From the NCBI GenBank assembly GCA_951802195.1, contig OX637625.1, forward strand, positions 496,001 through 560,000: a DNA stretch of 64,000 nucleotides, written 5' to 3'. Made by a program: the position numbers and the translations under genes. Numbering within the stretch: position 1 is the first letter of the stretch; each line of letters opens with the position of its first letter. Under the pieces are notes generated by a model, which had not been told where the DNA came from, did not search any database, and worked only from the letters and a program-made list of their open reading frames with translations. The DNA comes from Tausonia pullulans. Its lineage: Eukaryota; Basidiomycota; Tremellomycetes; Cystofilobasidiales; Mrakiaceae. Positions 15,999 to 27,519 of the stretch are shown here, one piece after another.

Positions 15999-17624
15999 TT
16001 ACTCCTGCATCTCCGAGTCACCCTCCGCAGCGGAAGGAGGAGCATCCACTACCGGGGCAGTAGCAGCAGCAGCCGGCTCCGCTGCCGCCGGGGCAGCCGC
16101 CTGCTGGAGCGGCGGGTTGTTTCCTCCCTGGCTCCCCGGCGCCACCCTCTCCGGCAGAAGATCCAGGAACGGCTTGACGGCCTCACCCTCGATGATCCGG
16201 AACGCGCCCTTGCGCGGCTGGTCCGGGACGGGCTCCTCAGCGATGACGGGGCCAACGATGCCGATCGAAGTGTTTAGCGGCGTCAGGTCCTTGTCCTGCT
16301 GGAGCGTCTCGCGAAGGGCAAGAAGGCCGTGGTGGATGAGCTCTTGAAGAGTGGCTAAAAGTGGAAAGCGGGAGGGAGAGTCAGGGTGCGTGAAAAGAAC
16401 GTAGAGTGGGGAGCAGCCTGCGTACCGTCCGGGAAGGAGAGGTACTCCCTCTCGAGGTGAGTCTTCGCCGATTGGGAGCGGGCGCCGATCGACATGGCGT
16501 AGTACTCGTACGAGTTTCCGTTCGGCAAGAACTCGTGGAGATGAGGTCCGAGGTCCTGGAGGAGGGGTTGTCATGAATGATGTATCAGTCAGCCCGCCTG
16601 GACGCGCGAAGCACGCGCGTCGTCGCCTTCAAGGGACTTACGTCCTGGCCGATGACGAGGAAGCCGACACCGTAGGGTCTCCGACCATAAATCTGAGTGT
16701 TCACTTGGGCCTCTGTGAGCAGGTGGGAGATGCTCGTCAGCTGAGGCGGCCGAAGAGAGAGGATGAGCGACCCGACAACAGCACGCACTGTCCGCAATCG
16801 AGGCGACGATGCGAGCAATAGGGATGGGCCGGTCGAGAAGCATCTTCTCCGACATGGCCTGTTGGCGCATGAAATTGCTATAAAGAGAGGTGCAGGGAGA
16901 CGAGAGAGATGGTGGGGGGTGAAGGAGCGCGAGCGGAAGCGTCAACGGTGATGTCGCGTCGTGGCCAGAGAGAGCGGTGATGTGGCTCGAGGGACGAGAG
17001 CGAGCACGTACGAGAGGACCCTGGCGTCGCTCGTGAGACCAGCGATGGCAATGCCAACGTGGTCGTCAATGCGGAACATCTTCTGCTGGTACGAGGCGAG
17101 CTCGCCCGTGGAACGCTGTCGCCATGGGAGAAGAACCAGGGAGGGCCTCGTCAGCGATCCCCTCCAACGCGACGAGGACGAGGCGACGCCCTGGATCACC
17201 AACTGACCTTGAGCGCGAGAAGGACAGCGTGCGTCTTAGACCGGAGACCGACGGCTGCAGATCCCTGCTTGACGGCTTCTAGCGCATACTCGACCTAGGA
17301 AAGAGGCGTGAGGGAGTGAGAGTGGGTAAATGCGCGTCTCGACCACGTCTGAGCACGCTGCTAACTTGGTGGAGCCTGGGAGGGGAGGATCGAACGCATC
17401 AGCTGGCAAAGCCTCAGGGAGGAGGCATCGTTTTAAGTCCACTCACCGGCCCTGAGGGGAGAAAGTTGTCGAGTCCGAGTCGTAGGAATTGCGAAACTGG
17501 AAACATCGAGGCGACGGGGAGATTGGGCACGGCGTGAAGAGAGCGTGGTCTCGTCAGTAAACGAGTTGATGAGGGAAAGGGTTGCAGACCATTGTGCTGA
17601 AGTGCATGTGGCGAGACAGACCAT
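15999..17624 (-). CDS. PRE5: 20S proteasome subunit alpha-6 (PSMA1/Pre5)
   Basis: This subunit forms part of the outer alpha ring of the 20S proteasome. The translation begins [18 protein letters not shown], then LHQ from a 10-nt exon (17366-17375), then [20 protein letters not shown], the alpha-subunit signature. It continues with [47 protein letters not shown] and [16 protein letters not shown], all diagnostic of alpha-6. The initiator is placed at 17624-17622 as a one-codon exon followed at once by an intron; a second ATG with the same splice context lies about 26 bp downstream, so the exact start is uncertain. The C-terminus carries an Ala/Pro-rich acidic tail ending DSEMQE, longer than in most orthologues. 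About nine exons. It is divergent from the mitochondrial uS14 gene, with under 300 bp between starts. Confidence 0.93.
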
Positions 17625-17907
17625 GATGTCGACTCGAGATGGGAGTTTGGCGGGGTGGAGGGCGAGAGCGAGGTGATGGTTGAGGGCGACTCGTTAGTGG
17701 AGCGTTGCGTGGAGGGCGACGCGAGCGTCCTCGCATCTTGACCAGGAGGACGATGGCTTATTCTTGCTTGCCTTCGGGTTACTCCTTGATACCCCCGGTT
17801 CATTACTCTTTTCCCTGCGTCTCACCCTCTGACGACCACCAACCTCTCCGCCCACCTTCCCTCCTTCTCCCTCCGGGTACACCCCCCCGGTCTCCTCCTC
17901 CTTCATC

Positions 17908-18538
17908 ATGCAGGTCACCTCTCCACTGCTTCGCATGGGTTAGCTTGCCTCCTTTTTCTACTCTTACGGCGGCGCTCGCCTGCCCGCCATCCGTTCTTCT
18001 ACTCATCCTGACGCGCCTGTCGACCGCGTCCGCCTTCTTTCCACTCCCCTTCGCTCTTATCAGGTCTCCCCTGGGCCCGGACGATGACCCTCCGCGACAT
18101 GCGGAATCGAGCGACCTACGAGCGGACCGAGCCCCTCCGACGAGCGTACCTCTTCGTCGCTCGCAACATCACCCTGCCCGACGCGATTCGCATTCGGGCC
18201 CAGCAGGCGCTCCACCGTCTTCCAGGTAACAGCACGGTTAATCGGATTCGACCGATGTGTCTCCTGACGGGGAAGTCGAGAGGTGGGTCTTGTCTTTCGT
18301 GTTGCTTTATACCTAGGCGTCTCGAGCTGACCAGACAGCGTCTGTCGTCGCGTCGCACTCTCAATTAGCCATGATCCCGGGTGACGAGTTCAAAATGTCG
18401 CAGGTTTGTTACCGCCTCCTCTACGGCAGCTGGAACTCACGTAGAACATGACTGATGAGGGCTTTTCTGCTACAGTATGCGTTCAAGATTGCGGCGAAGA
18501 AGGGGGAGCTCCCTGGTGTCAAGAAGGCCGTCTGGTAA
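17908..18538 (+). CDS. MRP2: Mitochondrial small-subunit ribosomal protein uS14m (Mrp2/RSM14 family)
   Basis: uS14 binds 16S-like rRNA in the mitochondrial small-subunit head. Exon 1 (17908-17938) encodes MQVTSPLLRM and joins in phase to GLPWARTMTLRDMRNRA, giving a basic, hydroxylated N-terminus typical of a mitochondrial presequence. The body carries RNRATYERTEPLRRAYLF, the region NITLPDAIRIRAQQAL, and the MCLLTGKSR segment equivalent to the CxxTG motif of uS14. The last two exons give EFKMSQYAFKIAAKKGELPG and VKKAVW, matching the family's GxLPGVKKxSW end, with TAA at 18536-18538. The intermediate exon (about 18335-18399) was placed to keep this frame. Start at 17908 is preferred over the internal ATG at 18084 because only it supplies a presequence. 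Confidence 0.85.
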
Positions 18539-18977
18539 TCGTATGGACCTTTGGATCTTTGATCTTGCCCACCTCGCTACCTCTTGTATTGGGAAAAAGA
18601 GCAGAGTCTGGTCTCTTGTCGATCATCAAGTGCTCCTACAACCACGTTTAGGATCAAAGCAGTGAGGAAAAGAAAGGGCGTACTGAGAGCTTCAGCTTCG
18701 GAGCGGATCCTGGTCCGCGTCTCTGCCACACCACCCACCCCCCCGAGAGAGGCTCGCTTTGATTTGAAGAACCCCATTAAAATCGTGATACGAAAGTCTT
18801 TAAGAATGAAACGAAAGATAGAGGAGAATGATGGCGTGAGCTGTTGATGTACAGAGGATGAGGAGGGGAATGAGCGAGTTTTTATACGTAGGATTTTAAA
18901 AGGACAGTAATAGAGGGGAGAAAAGCGATACTAAAGCGTATGAATAGACAGAAGCAAGACCAAAGCTACAATTCCAA
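18539..18977. other. Convergent 3' flank
   Basis: About 440 bp between the convergent ends of the uS14m and vezatin-like genes. It is AT-richer than its surroundings near 18,770-18,980 (for example gtttttatacgtaggatttt), fitting two 3' UTRs. No gene is seen. Confidence 0.5.
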
Positions 18978-21900
18978 TCACATCCCGAGAACCGTCATCC
19001 GTTCGCCGAGCGTGCTCTCGCTGTCGCCGCACCCGAGCCCCTCGCCGCCGTTCCTAGGCGAGGAGGCGAAATGATCTGAGTCGAATCCTTGCTGGCTTCC
19101 CTCGCCGAGGGCGTCGTACGCGTCCGCCTCTTCTTCGCCATCTGAGGAGCCCGAAGAGAGAGCCGGGAGTGAGGATGGGTTGGAGGACGAAGGGAGGGCG
19201 AAGGAGAGGAGCAGGAAGGGGGGTGCATCGGGAGGGATAGGCCGAGGCGACGTTTGCGAGGCCGGCGAGGCCGGCGAGGAGGCGGACCCAGGGAAGCGAC
19301 AAGAAGATGAGGAAGAGACTTTCCTAGGAGGAGGAGTTTTAAAGGCTCGCTCAGATCCAAGGCGACCTGTGGTCTCAGTCTGGCTGCGAAGCTTCGACTT
19401 GGGGTTGGCGGTCTCCTCGACCGGCTGCTCCACTTCCCCTTCTTCGTCCTCCCCGTCCATATCACCATTCGCTGGTCCCTTGAGCCTCCTCAACTCACCC
19501 ATGAGCCCTTTGAGCTCTAAGACAACCTCACCCATGCCGCGGACTGCGCCTCTATGACCTCCATGCGAAAGTTCCTCGGCACGCTTCTCACGAGCGAGCC
19601 GGATCCGTTCCTCCCGCGAAAGCGTCGAGTGCGGCTGATTCACAATGGTCGGGGTTGATGAAGCTGCAAAGAGCTGTTCGCGGCCAGGAGGCGGGAGTTG
19701 AGCCGTCGCGAGGAAATGGAGCGTGACGTCGTCCTCGAGATCGTCCTTCGCGAGGTCCGTGGCATCGGGGTCATCATCCTCTGGCGGCGGCGGCGAGGTC
19801 GACCGAGGGCGAAGAGGGATTTCGCCGAGCCCCAAGCCGTCTTTAGTAGAGCCAGTGGCGTCCTCCGTTGGAACATCGACGGCACCTCTAGATGCCGCGC
19901 TGCCGACCTCCTCCCTCCCGCGCTCCCAAACGCGCACGAGCAAGCTCAGATCGTCCCGGAGGCCCTCCCACCATCCATCAAACCCCTCCTCCTGCTGATC
20001 CTCCCGTAGCTTCTCGAGCAAGCGACCAACGCCATCCGCAAGCTTCTCGACCCAGATGGCCCGCCCCTCCACGATTGTCCTCTGTCGCGGCGCCCACCCG
20101 CGAATCTCCCCAGCGCCACCCCCTCCCCAACTCTGCTTCGAAACGAAAAGCTCCCTCTCGAGGGCCTTTCGCCCCTCTTGGAAGCCCTTGAGAAGCAGGA
20201 GGACCTGCTCCATCACATCCTCCCAGTACTCCGGACCAGCGCTCTTCTTGAGCGCGAGGAAGCATACCAGGGCGTGACGCCGGCGAGTATGGAGCGTCAG
20301 GAACTTGGAGAGGAGATGCGAGTGGCTGAGCGGGGAGGGTTCTTCCTCTTCTTCTTCGAGATAGAGATCGGAGAAGGTAGCCGAGGCTGGAGAGGAAGTG
20401 GCAGCGTCGGGGATCCTTCGTCTTTCTCCCCGTTCGGCGGAGAAGGCGAGCGAGTCAGGAGACTTGTCCTGAATTGAGGGTGATCCCCGTTGGATGCGCG
20501 AGGGTGTGAGAGACGGTGGGAACCGATGAGAGTGCTTCAGTCGATCCTCATCCCAGATTGAAGAGGCCTCGGGCTTGCTTTGATACGGGAGCGTCAGACG
20601 GCGTATGCGTCGGACTGACGGAGACGGTCGAGATGGTGAGGCGACAGGGACGACACGCCCTGGTCTCGGGCCGGAACAGAGAACGCTCTTTGATCCGGCT
20701 CGGCTGGGCGAGTCCGCGGGCGCTGGGTTGTGGAGGTTTTGGAGCGACCGCCGCTTGGAGGCATTGATAGTTGGGCTGCGACGGGAAGGAGAAGGTGTCG
20801 ACTCGGTGTCCGAGATGTCGAGAGGGGTGAGGCCGCCGCTGATGAAGGGAGAGTGCGAGTCGGCAGGAAGGCAAGCAGTTGACCGTGGCAACGGAAGGAG
20901 CGTCGGTGGTGCCGACAACGGAGAAGCAAACTCCGAGTAAATGGGGGTCCCAGGGGCGACTCTGAAGCTAGGCGGCGTCGGGGGCCGGATCAACGGGTTG
21001 AAGAGCGAGGGCGAGCCGGACGCAGACCACGTTGAGCGCTTGAGCGAGCGCGGCGTCCGCTTGGGCATCTGCGTGTACCGGACAGGTGTTGTCTCGAAAG
21101 GTTGCTCATCGAGACCGGCGACCGAGCTTCGCAAGCTTGGGACACGAGACGTAGGCGGCGAGGCGAAGCGAGTTGCGCCGCCGCCGAGCGGGTCGAAGAC
21201 AGGCCTCAAGTCTGAAGGAGCCTCAAAGCTGGCTTCAGAGACGTCCAGCCCCGGGGAATGTTGGCTGACCAGAAACGGCAATGTGGACGAGCCGGTGGAG
21301 AGATTGTACATCGAGCGGAGGAGGTTGAGTTCAAAGGAGGTGGTGAAAAATCGCAGGCTGGTCGCAGACACCTCAGAGAGCGCGGTGAGGCTCGAGACGG
21401 TCGAGAGGATGGTACGCCGAAGAGCGAGGAGCGGGAGAGCCGAGGGCGGCTCCGCAGCGACAAGGCTATAAGAATAAAAAGGATAAGTCTTGCACGTCAG
21501 ATGAGGATGAGATAGGGCTGTCCGAGGATGACGACGCGACTCACGCGTCTTCGTCCGCTTCCCAGACGCGACTGAGGGTAGAATTGAGGATCCGATCGAA
21601 CGCCTCAGCCTCGTGAACGAGCTCCTTGAGGCACTCAATCGTGTCTCTCTGAGCAGGACCCATCGACTCCTCGCCACGCCGACCGAGAGTCGGACAGACG
21701 CGCTCGGAACCGGCCTGCGACGGTCCAAAGAGCTCCCGACGGACGAGGATGGTGAAGAGGACGAAGAGGGTAGTGCCCCAGATTGGCGAAAGGGGAAGGA
21801 CGAGCCCAACAAGCACAAGGGCGATGACCAGGCCCCAAGGAGGCTTACGAAGGTAAAAAATTAGAGAGGAGGAGATAGTGGGCCCAGGTGCCAAAAGCAA

Positions 21901-22481
21901 GGAAGCAGGCGAAGAGGTGGGGGGAGTGTGGGGGCTGCTGAGGTCGGACGCGACGAGCGGCTCCGTCGTTCGAGGGAGCGAGGCGTCGAGGAGGGACGAG
22001 GAGCAGAGGATATACTTGTACCGCTCGGACGTCGATTCAGACCTCGAGGGCACGAGTCCGAGTATATGGGACTGGGTTCATCCAAGAGGGAGGGAGGGAA
22101 GGTAGTCCGTCAACAAAGCCAGCCAGCACTCGAGGGAAGTAGCAGCCCCTCTCTCCCTCGCGCGCCCCCGACCGCCGCCCAGCTCCTAGACGCACCACTT
22201 CTAGCGGGAGTCGATCGAAGGCACGTTGGTAGAGGATGGTCCAGATGGAGGGGCTACCATCTTTGTCTCCCTCTGCGGAGGCGTCAGAACCTGCAGGCTC
22301 CAGGTCGTTGCCTTCACTCTCCTCATCGGCCACGGCCGGTGATGTCTCCTCGTCGATCTCGGCCTCTGCAAGGATTGGACGGCAGGGTCAGTGACCGGAA
22401 TTACATAGCAAGAGGAGATAAAGCAAATTGCTCACCCTTGAGGTACGTGTCGAGTGGGGAGCCCTCGTATACGATGGACAT
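18978..22481 (-). CDS. Vezatin-like (myosin-binding) membrane protein
   Basis: The frame starts at 22481 (MSIVYEGSPLDTYLK) and joins EAEIDEETSPAVADEE, then after RLPLEV joins SHILGLVPSRSESTSERYKY, avoiding in-frame stops, and ends at 18978. About 1,100 residues. Near residue 140 a double hydrophobic hairpin (GLVIALVLVGLVLPL, then WGTTLFVLFTILVRREL) is followed by TIECLKELVHEAEAFDRIL and RRTILSTVSSLTALSEVSA. This hairpin plus helical bundle is the layout of the fungal vezatin/Inp2 family (myosin-binding domain), whose members are membrane receptors for myosin V or contribute to organelle inheritance and adhesion. A long, Ser/Pro-rich disordered tail follows, with an acidic and coiled segment (LSREERIRLAREKRAEEL). 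Family assignment rests on the hairpin region alone; the cargo organelle cannot be told. Confidence 0.65.
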
Positions 22482-22963
22482 GCGGGCAGGCGAAGGTGAT
22501 GGTCGGACGCAAGTCCAGACAAGGCGAGCGGCCCTCGTGTGTCGAGGGCGTTCTGCTGCTCGAGGCTAGAATGGGGAGCTGGCGGAGCGACGAGTGTATC
22601 CAACGCGCATCATCAACGTGACTCTCGAGAGTCGTGAGCAAGCGGGCAAGTAGAGATAGTTCTTGTCCATTTTGGCACATGTCAGCTCAGCGAGCGCGCG
22701 CGGGAGAGAGGTCGATGGAGAAGACAGCATCGTGGTCCGTGCCTCTCAGATAACTCGACTCTGCTCTTCGATCACTGGAGGACCTTGATTTTCGAGCCAA
22801 ACTGGATTGGGTGATCACTACAAAAAAAACTCAAGACTGAAATATTATGGATCGTGGCTAAGTATAGAAGAAAACAGGCAAGAGAGAGCTCGGCTGAGAA
22901 GAGGCTGTTGAAAAGGAAACGGACGGACGAGGCAAGAGGGCCTCCTTCGAATCACGTGCTCTG
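22482..22963. other. Spacer between tetraspan copy A and vezatin-like gene
   Basis: This 480-bp same-strand spacer holds the 3' flank of copy A and the leader of the vezatin-like gene. Short frames here resemble nothing known. An A-rich run (caaaaaaaactcaag) at about 22,822 lies in the likely 3' UTR. Confidence 0.4.
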
Positions 22964-24403
22964 CTAAACGACAGGCGGGACTGACTGGCCGTACGGCTGC
23001 TGAAGAGGCACCGCCGGAACCGCCGCCATCTCCGGCCTAGGCTGCTCAAACTCGCGCTCCTGCTTTTGAGTCTGTCGCTCAAGTCAGCAGGAGCTTTTCT
23101 CTGTCTCCTGAGATCGGCGGTCAACTCACCTGAACGCCGCGAGCATCCGGCACTCCAGCCCCTGACATCGAGGGAGGAGTCGTCGCGGCCGCCGACGACG
23201 GTCCATAGCTTGCAGCCCTCGGGTCGTAGGTACATAGCTTGTTAACCCCAACGCCGTGCCATCCGCTTGCGCCCTCGCGCTTACTGTGGCGCGAAGCGAG
23301 GAGCGTGACGAGGATCATATAGATCAGGCTGAAAAGAGGGGTATGGAAGGGGAGGGAAAGGGGGGGGGGGAGCGCTCAGCGAGAGTGCCAGGGGCCGAAT
23401 CAAGAAGACCGATGCACGTGAGGCCAGTGACCGTCCAACTCCATGAAGCAGTATCCGTCAGTTGGGGTCCAAAGCGGAAGAGAAACGTAGACGAGGCTCA
23501 CCTAAACGCCATCAAGGAGAGATATCTGGTGTAGCAACTAACACGCAGGCCGAACTGACGAGATGGATCAAGGAACGCTGTTGTTAGAGAATGGGTGACA
23601 AAAGTGAGGCTCGCTTTCAAGGCTAAACACGCACCCTGTTCCTTCCACAGTTGAAGGGGCCGTCCCAGGCGCGGACGGAGTAAGCAATGGCGCACCCCAG
23701 GAACCTGTAAGGTGAAGCCAACAAGCATGCTTACATGCAGTCAGATCAAGCGCTCTCGTCATCGCACATCCCACGCACCACAAGAAGAACACGAGAGTTC
23801 CCAAGAGAGCGACAAAGGCATTGATGAAACGGCTGCTTCCTCCCGCAATAAGGAATAAGTAGAAGAAGAACCCTAAGGTGGCCGAAGTGGCGCGGGAAGG
23901 AGTGTCAGACAAAAAGGATGACGTTGATGAACCACCCTGGCCAATTCGCCAGCGACGGTTCACGGTGACCTCACCGAAGATGGAGGCAACGAGGAAGGCT
24001 GGGCTGATGCGATCGTAACCGTTGTTGACAACAAGGACCCGGCGCAGGTCTACAGCAGCGAGGATCCAGGATCTAAGGGAAGCATACAGACGAGGGAAAG
24101 CGGTCGACGGTATAAGACGGGAACGCAGCATCTTGTCAACACTCTCGCTCGTCTCACCCGCTCCCGCCTCCTTTCACTCCATAAAGCCTGTACGAGAAGC
24201 TCGTCGACTCACCCAAGGGAGAAAAGAGCAAGCAAGGCGAGGGTGATATACGCGAGGGCGCGAAGAACTCTGTTGCGGAATGAGCGGAATGAGCGGCAAT
24301 CAGACATCAGCGGTCGGATTTCTACGGAAGACAAAGAGGTAACAGGCTGAGGGATACCGTCGACTGTGTAGGCAAGCTGAAGATGAACTCACGAGCCGAA
24401 CAT
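22964..24403 (-). CDS. Tetraspan (MARVEL-like) membrane protein, tandem copy A
   Basis: Start at 24403 gives a tiny first exon (MFGS) joined to VLRALAYITLALLALFSL. The next exons give GSWILAAVDLRRVLVV with NNGYDRISPAFLVASI, then FGFFFYLFLIAGGSSRFINA, LVFFLWFLGCAIAYSVRAWD, GPFNCGRNR, then SCYTRYLSLMAFSLIYMILV. The cytosolic tail (REGASGWHGVGVNKLCTYDP... MSGAGVPDARGVQ) ends in QQPYGQSVPPVV* at 22964. Four membrane segments with a short loop holding WDGPFNC fit the MARVEL/tetraspan architecture of fungal plasma-membrane proteins (Nce102/Sur7-like or the SRP-Ypr family), which organise membrane domains; that function is inference. It is one of three same-strand copies with the same exon order. 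The intron between MAFS and LIYM has a 12-13 nt C run on the coding strand. Confidence 0.75.
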
Positions 24404-24808
24404 GGCGTTAGAGTTCTTCAGAGAGTCAGATAGAAAGAGGAGGTGAATATGATGGTCTACCGGAAGAAGCGGGTGGAAGCGTGTGATCCTTCGATCAGGG
24501 TAGCCCGCCCTCGGGAAGAGCGTGGGTCCGACGCAGAAGAGGGTGCGCAGTCCCAATCTTGACCTTATTCTCTCAAGCATGACTCCACGCGTCCCGCATA
24601 CTCAGACTGCCTTATGCCAGTATAAGCGGCCTCGGTGGGTCGAACAAAGGGCGTCTTTCTTATAGCTCACTCTCAGACGTCGAGGGTTCTCGCATCCTAT
24701 CAATTAAGTCATAGTGTAAAGGGCTATTAAAGACGTCGACCGAAAGAGAAGGGACAAGGACTCTCAGACATCAAACACGCTCCTTCGTTCGCTGCATGCA
24801 TGTCAGCC
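24404..24808. other. Spacer between tetraspan copies B and A
   Basis: About 400 bp of 3' flank of copy B and promoter of copy A. No gene or repeat is recognised. Confidence 0.4.
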
Positions 24809-26004
24809 TTAGCTCCCAAGCGCACTCCCCACGAACGGCGATTCCCTCACCTCCATCCTCGGCTCCGTCACCCTCGGGTCTGATTTTCCAAGCCTGTGGA
24901 TGCCAACACCGTCCCAGCCATTCGTGCTCTCAGTGCCGGATGTCCTCGGGTGGCGGACGGCGAGAGCGATGACGTGGAATAGGTAGAGAAGCCTGGATAC
25001 TCGAACCAGATGAGTGCACGTATACATGTGCGAGCGAGAGATCGAGTACAAGGACGCACGACAGGCCGACAAGGGTCCAAGAGAACGCCATGAGGGTAAG
25101 ATAGCGAGCGTAACAGACTTCTCGCCCTCCACGCTGAAGAGAAAGCGAGCGATAACCAAACTTCAGCTGCGGTATTGCCTATCAAATAGGGACGTACGAA
25201 ATTCCTTGGGCAGTTGTAAGGGAACTCCCAAGCGCGGACCGAATAGGCTGGAAGGGGTTGTGTCAGAATTGAGCCATCTATCCGACCCCTAAGACCCTAA
25301 TTTACCAATAGCGCAGCCAAGATACCTGGACACGATAGATAGTCAGTCGAGGAACATCATCAAGATTCTGCCGGCGCTCGCAGACAAGCAAACGGGCTCG
25401 CTCACCAAAAGAAGAATATCAGGGTTCCAACTGTGGCAACCGTGGCGTTGATAGACCTGCTGGCTCCACCAGCCAGGAGTGTGAGGAAAAAGAAGAATCC
25501 TGTTGGCCATAGAAGAGGACATCAGCGAGATACTAGGCCGCTGGAGAGAGTTCTTACTCCCCAAGTATGCCGGCAACGAGGAAGGCAGGATCAATAACGT
25601 TGTAGCCACCGAAGATGAAGATAGTACGTCCTTTGCATGATGTTTCCAGAGGTCAGCTAGGTGTGCGTTAGGGAGGGACGAAGGAAGAGAGGACGCACGA
25701 ACATCAACGGCCGCGAGAATCCAGGCACTTCGGAGATCAACCTGCTCGTCAGTATCCGCTCATTCAATTATACCCTCCATTGACTCACCCCAGACTGAAA
25801 AGGGTGAGTAGGGTGAGGAGAACATATGAGAGACCCCGGAGGATGCTGAGGTGGAGAGGTGTGGGAGAGCGGGACGCTGACGGTCAGCGGAAGCGACGTC
25901 GAGGAGCGAACGAGCGACCATCCGTCCATGTCGGCTGACTGGCAGACTTCATTCTCGCGTAGGAGCGGTAATACGGGGTTTAAAACCTACGCGTTGGCAT
26001 TCGA
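24809..26004 (-). CDS. Tetraspan (MARVEL-like) membrane protein, tandem copy B, with damaged splice donor
   Basis: Start at 26004 gives MSNANA spliced to ILRGLSYVLLTLLTLFSLG, then AWILAAVDVRR with TIFIFGGYNVIDPAFLVAG, FFFFLTLLAGGASRSINA, TLIFFFWYLGCAIAYSVRAW, EFPYNCPRNF, a region ending CYARYLTLMAFSWTLVGL, then LLYLFHVIALAVRHPR and a tail with NGWDGVGIHRLGKSDPRVTE matching copy A. Stop at 24809. Exon order and phases match copies A and C. One intron is odd: where A and C have CTTG or TTCG followed by GTGAG, copy B reads CTTG followed by GGGAGTAAG (25562/25561). Splicing there would need a non-canonical GG donor; use of the GTAAG four bases on shifts the frame. Copy B may therefore be partly or wholly non-functional, or the base may be a sequence error. 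Confidence 0.65.
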
Positions 26005-26518
26005 CATTGTGATCAGCGATGGGTGTAATGGAGCAGAAAGGCGGGAGGCGGGAGGAGGGTGGTGGTTGGAATGAAGAAGGCCGAGGAACACTTCGGCAAG
26101 CTCGTCCGGCTCCCTGTTCCGGGATAATTTGCGCAGTCGTGGACCATCGCACCTCTTAAGTAAAAACATTTCTTCCTTCTACGAGTTTATTTTAAATTGA
26201 AATCGTTCTGCAACACAACCAACCTCTCCCGTGCGCGCTTACGAGTGATAGCTCATTCTGCATAGATCAGCAGCAAGGTCTAGTTTCGGGGCCATGCTAA
26301 CGGCCGGGACGCATGCTATACAGTATGGAAGATTGGTCTAGGTATTAGTGAAAGATGTGAAGACTGAAGCCTAAGCGGAAGTGGAGAAGGAAAGAGATGG
26401 AGGTGCGAAGGGGGAGTGTGAATGCAGACCAGCGGTCGCCCGCCGTCTCCGCGGACATCTCTCGAGAGATGTACAGACAAGCTAAAATTGAGGAGACTTA
26501 TGAGGTCTATACGACAAC
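26005..26518. other. Spacer between tetraspan copies C and B
   Basis: About 510 bp, locally AT-richer around 26,170-26,220. It holds the 3' flank of copy C and the promoter of copy B. Nothing else is recognised. Confidence 0.4.
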
Positions 26519-27519
26519 TTAATGGTGCTCAGCGAGCTTCTGAAGGGAGTACGAGTGTAGATGTCAGCGCAATGGACGGAAGCCTGGGGTTCCGGAGAGG
26601 GACAAGCCACTCACTCCCTTCTCGACAACACGGTCATCAGCCGGGCAAAGGTGATCAATCGGGGTGTTGAAGGCGCTCTGGCCTTTGGATGTCCAGGGCA
26701 GCTTGGCGTGCTTGGAGGCAAGTGAGGCGATGGTGGCGATGTAGAGGAGGCTGATTGGCCGGTGGCGCGACATTGGCTTTAGTCCTCATATCTGTGCACA
26801 AAAGGGACAAAAGCAAATCTCACCAGAGGCCCATTGCAGTGAATGTGAAGGCAATGGATGACTGTTCTAGCCCCTTGCATCCAGAGAGGCGACGGAGCTG
26901 GATTATAACCGTTGTCATTCGGTCAGCGAAGTGCTAGTCAGAGCAACCAGCGCGATAAGTCAGCGACCCACAGTCTCATCCGGAGGACAATTGTGGATAC
27001 CATCGTACGCCCTGACGGCGTAGGCAACTCCAAGAGCGAATTGCCTATGGGTATGAGCTCGTCAGCGGATTGGATGCTAACGCGGTCAGAGAGCATTAGG
27101 GCGTGAGGCTAGGACGGACCAGCAAGCGATGGCGAAGGTACCAGCGATGACAGTCTTGGCGGAGAAGAACTTGCGCTTGCCGAAAGCGATGCAGCCGAGG
27201 AAGAAGAACATGCCTGCACAAGGAAGAGCAAGCAAAGGTTAATAGGTAGGTTTCGAATATAAGACAGCTGGACCGACTTCGAGCCTACTCACCAAGTACT
27301 CCGACAACAAGAAGGGCAGGGTCTATGCGGTTGTAGCCAGTGAAGTTGTTGTACTTACGGATCTTGATCGAGGCAAGGACCCAAGAGCTGAGACGTCCAA
27401 GGCGTGCACATCAGCGCCTATCAAGCGGGTGCAGGTTTAGTCATCTTGCCGTTTATTCACCTGAAGCTCATGACGAGCGCAAGGAGGCCGAGGAGAAAAG
27501 CAGCGGTGTGGAGGAACAT
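26519..27519 (-). CDS. Tetraspan (MARVEL-like) membrane protein, tandem copy C
   Basis: The frame starts at 27519 (MFLHTAAFLLGLLALVMSF), directly after a splice acceptor, so an earlier short coding exon as in copies A and B is possible. It continues SSWVLASIKIRKYNNFTGYN then RIDPALLVVGVLG, MFFFLGCIAFGKRKFFS, AKTVIAGTFAIACW, FALGVAYAVRAYDGIHNCPP, LEQSSIAFTFTAMGL, LLYIATIASLASKHAKL, and ends DRVVEKGKLAEHH* at 26519. Four hydrophobic segments and the loop YDGIHNC match copies A and B, with the same introns, so the three came from tandem duplication. The tail is short and lacks the GWxGVG motif shared by A and B. Function is unknown; membrane organisation, as for other MARVEL-type fungal proteins, is a guess. 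Confidence 0.72.

Noticed and set aside
22030-22200. Apparent frameshift in the vezatin-like gene
   Set aside because: An intron from GTG|GTGCGT to AACCCAG joins RLPLEV to SHILGLVPSR in frame, so no frameshift is needed.
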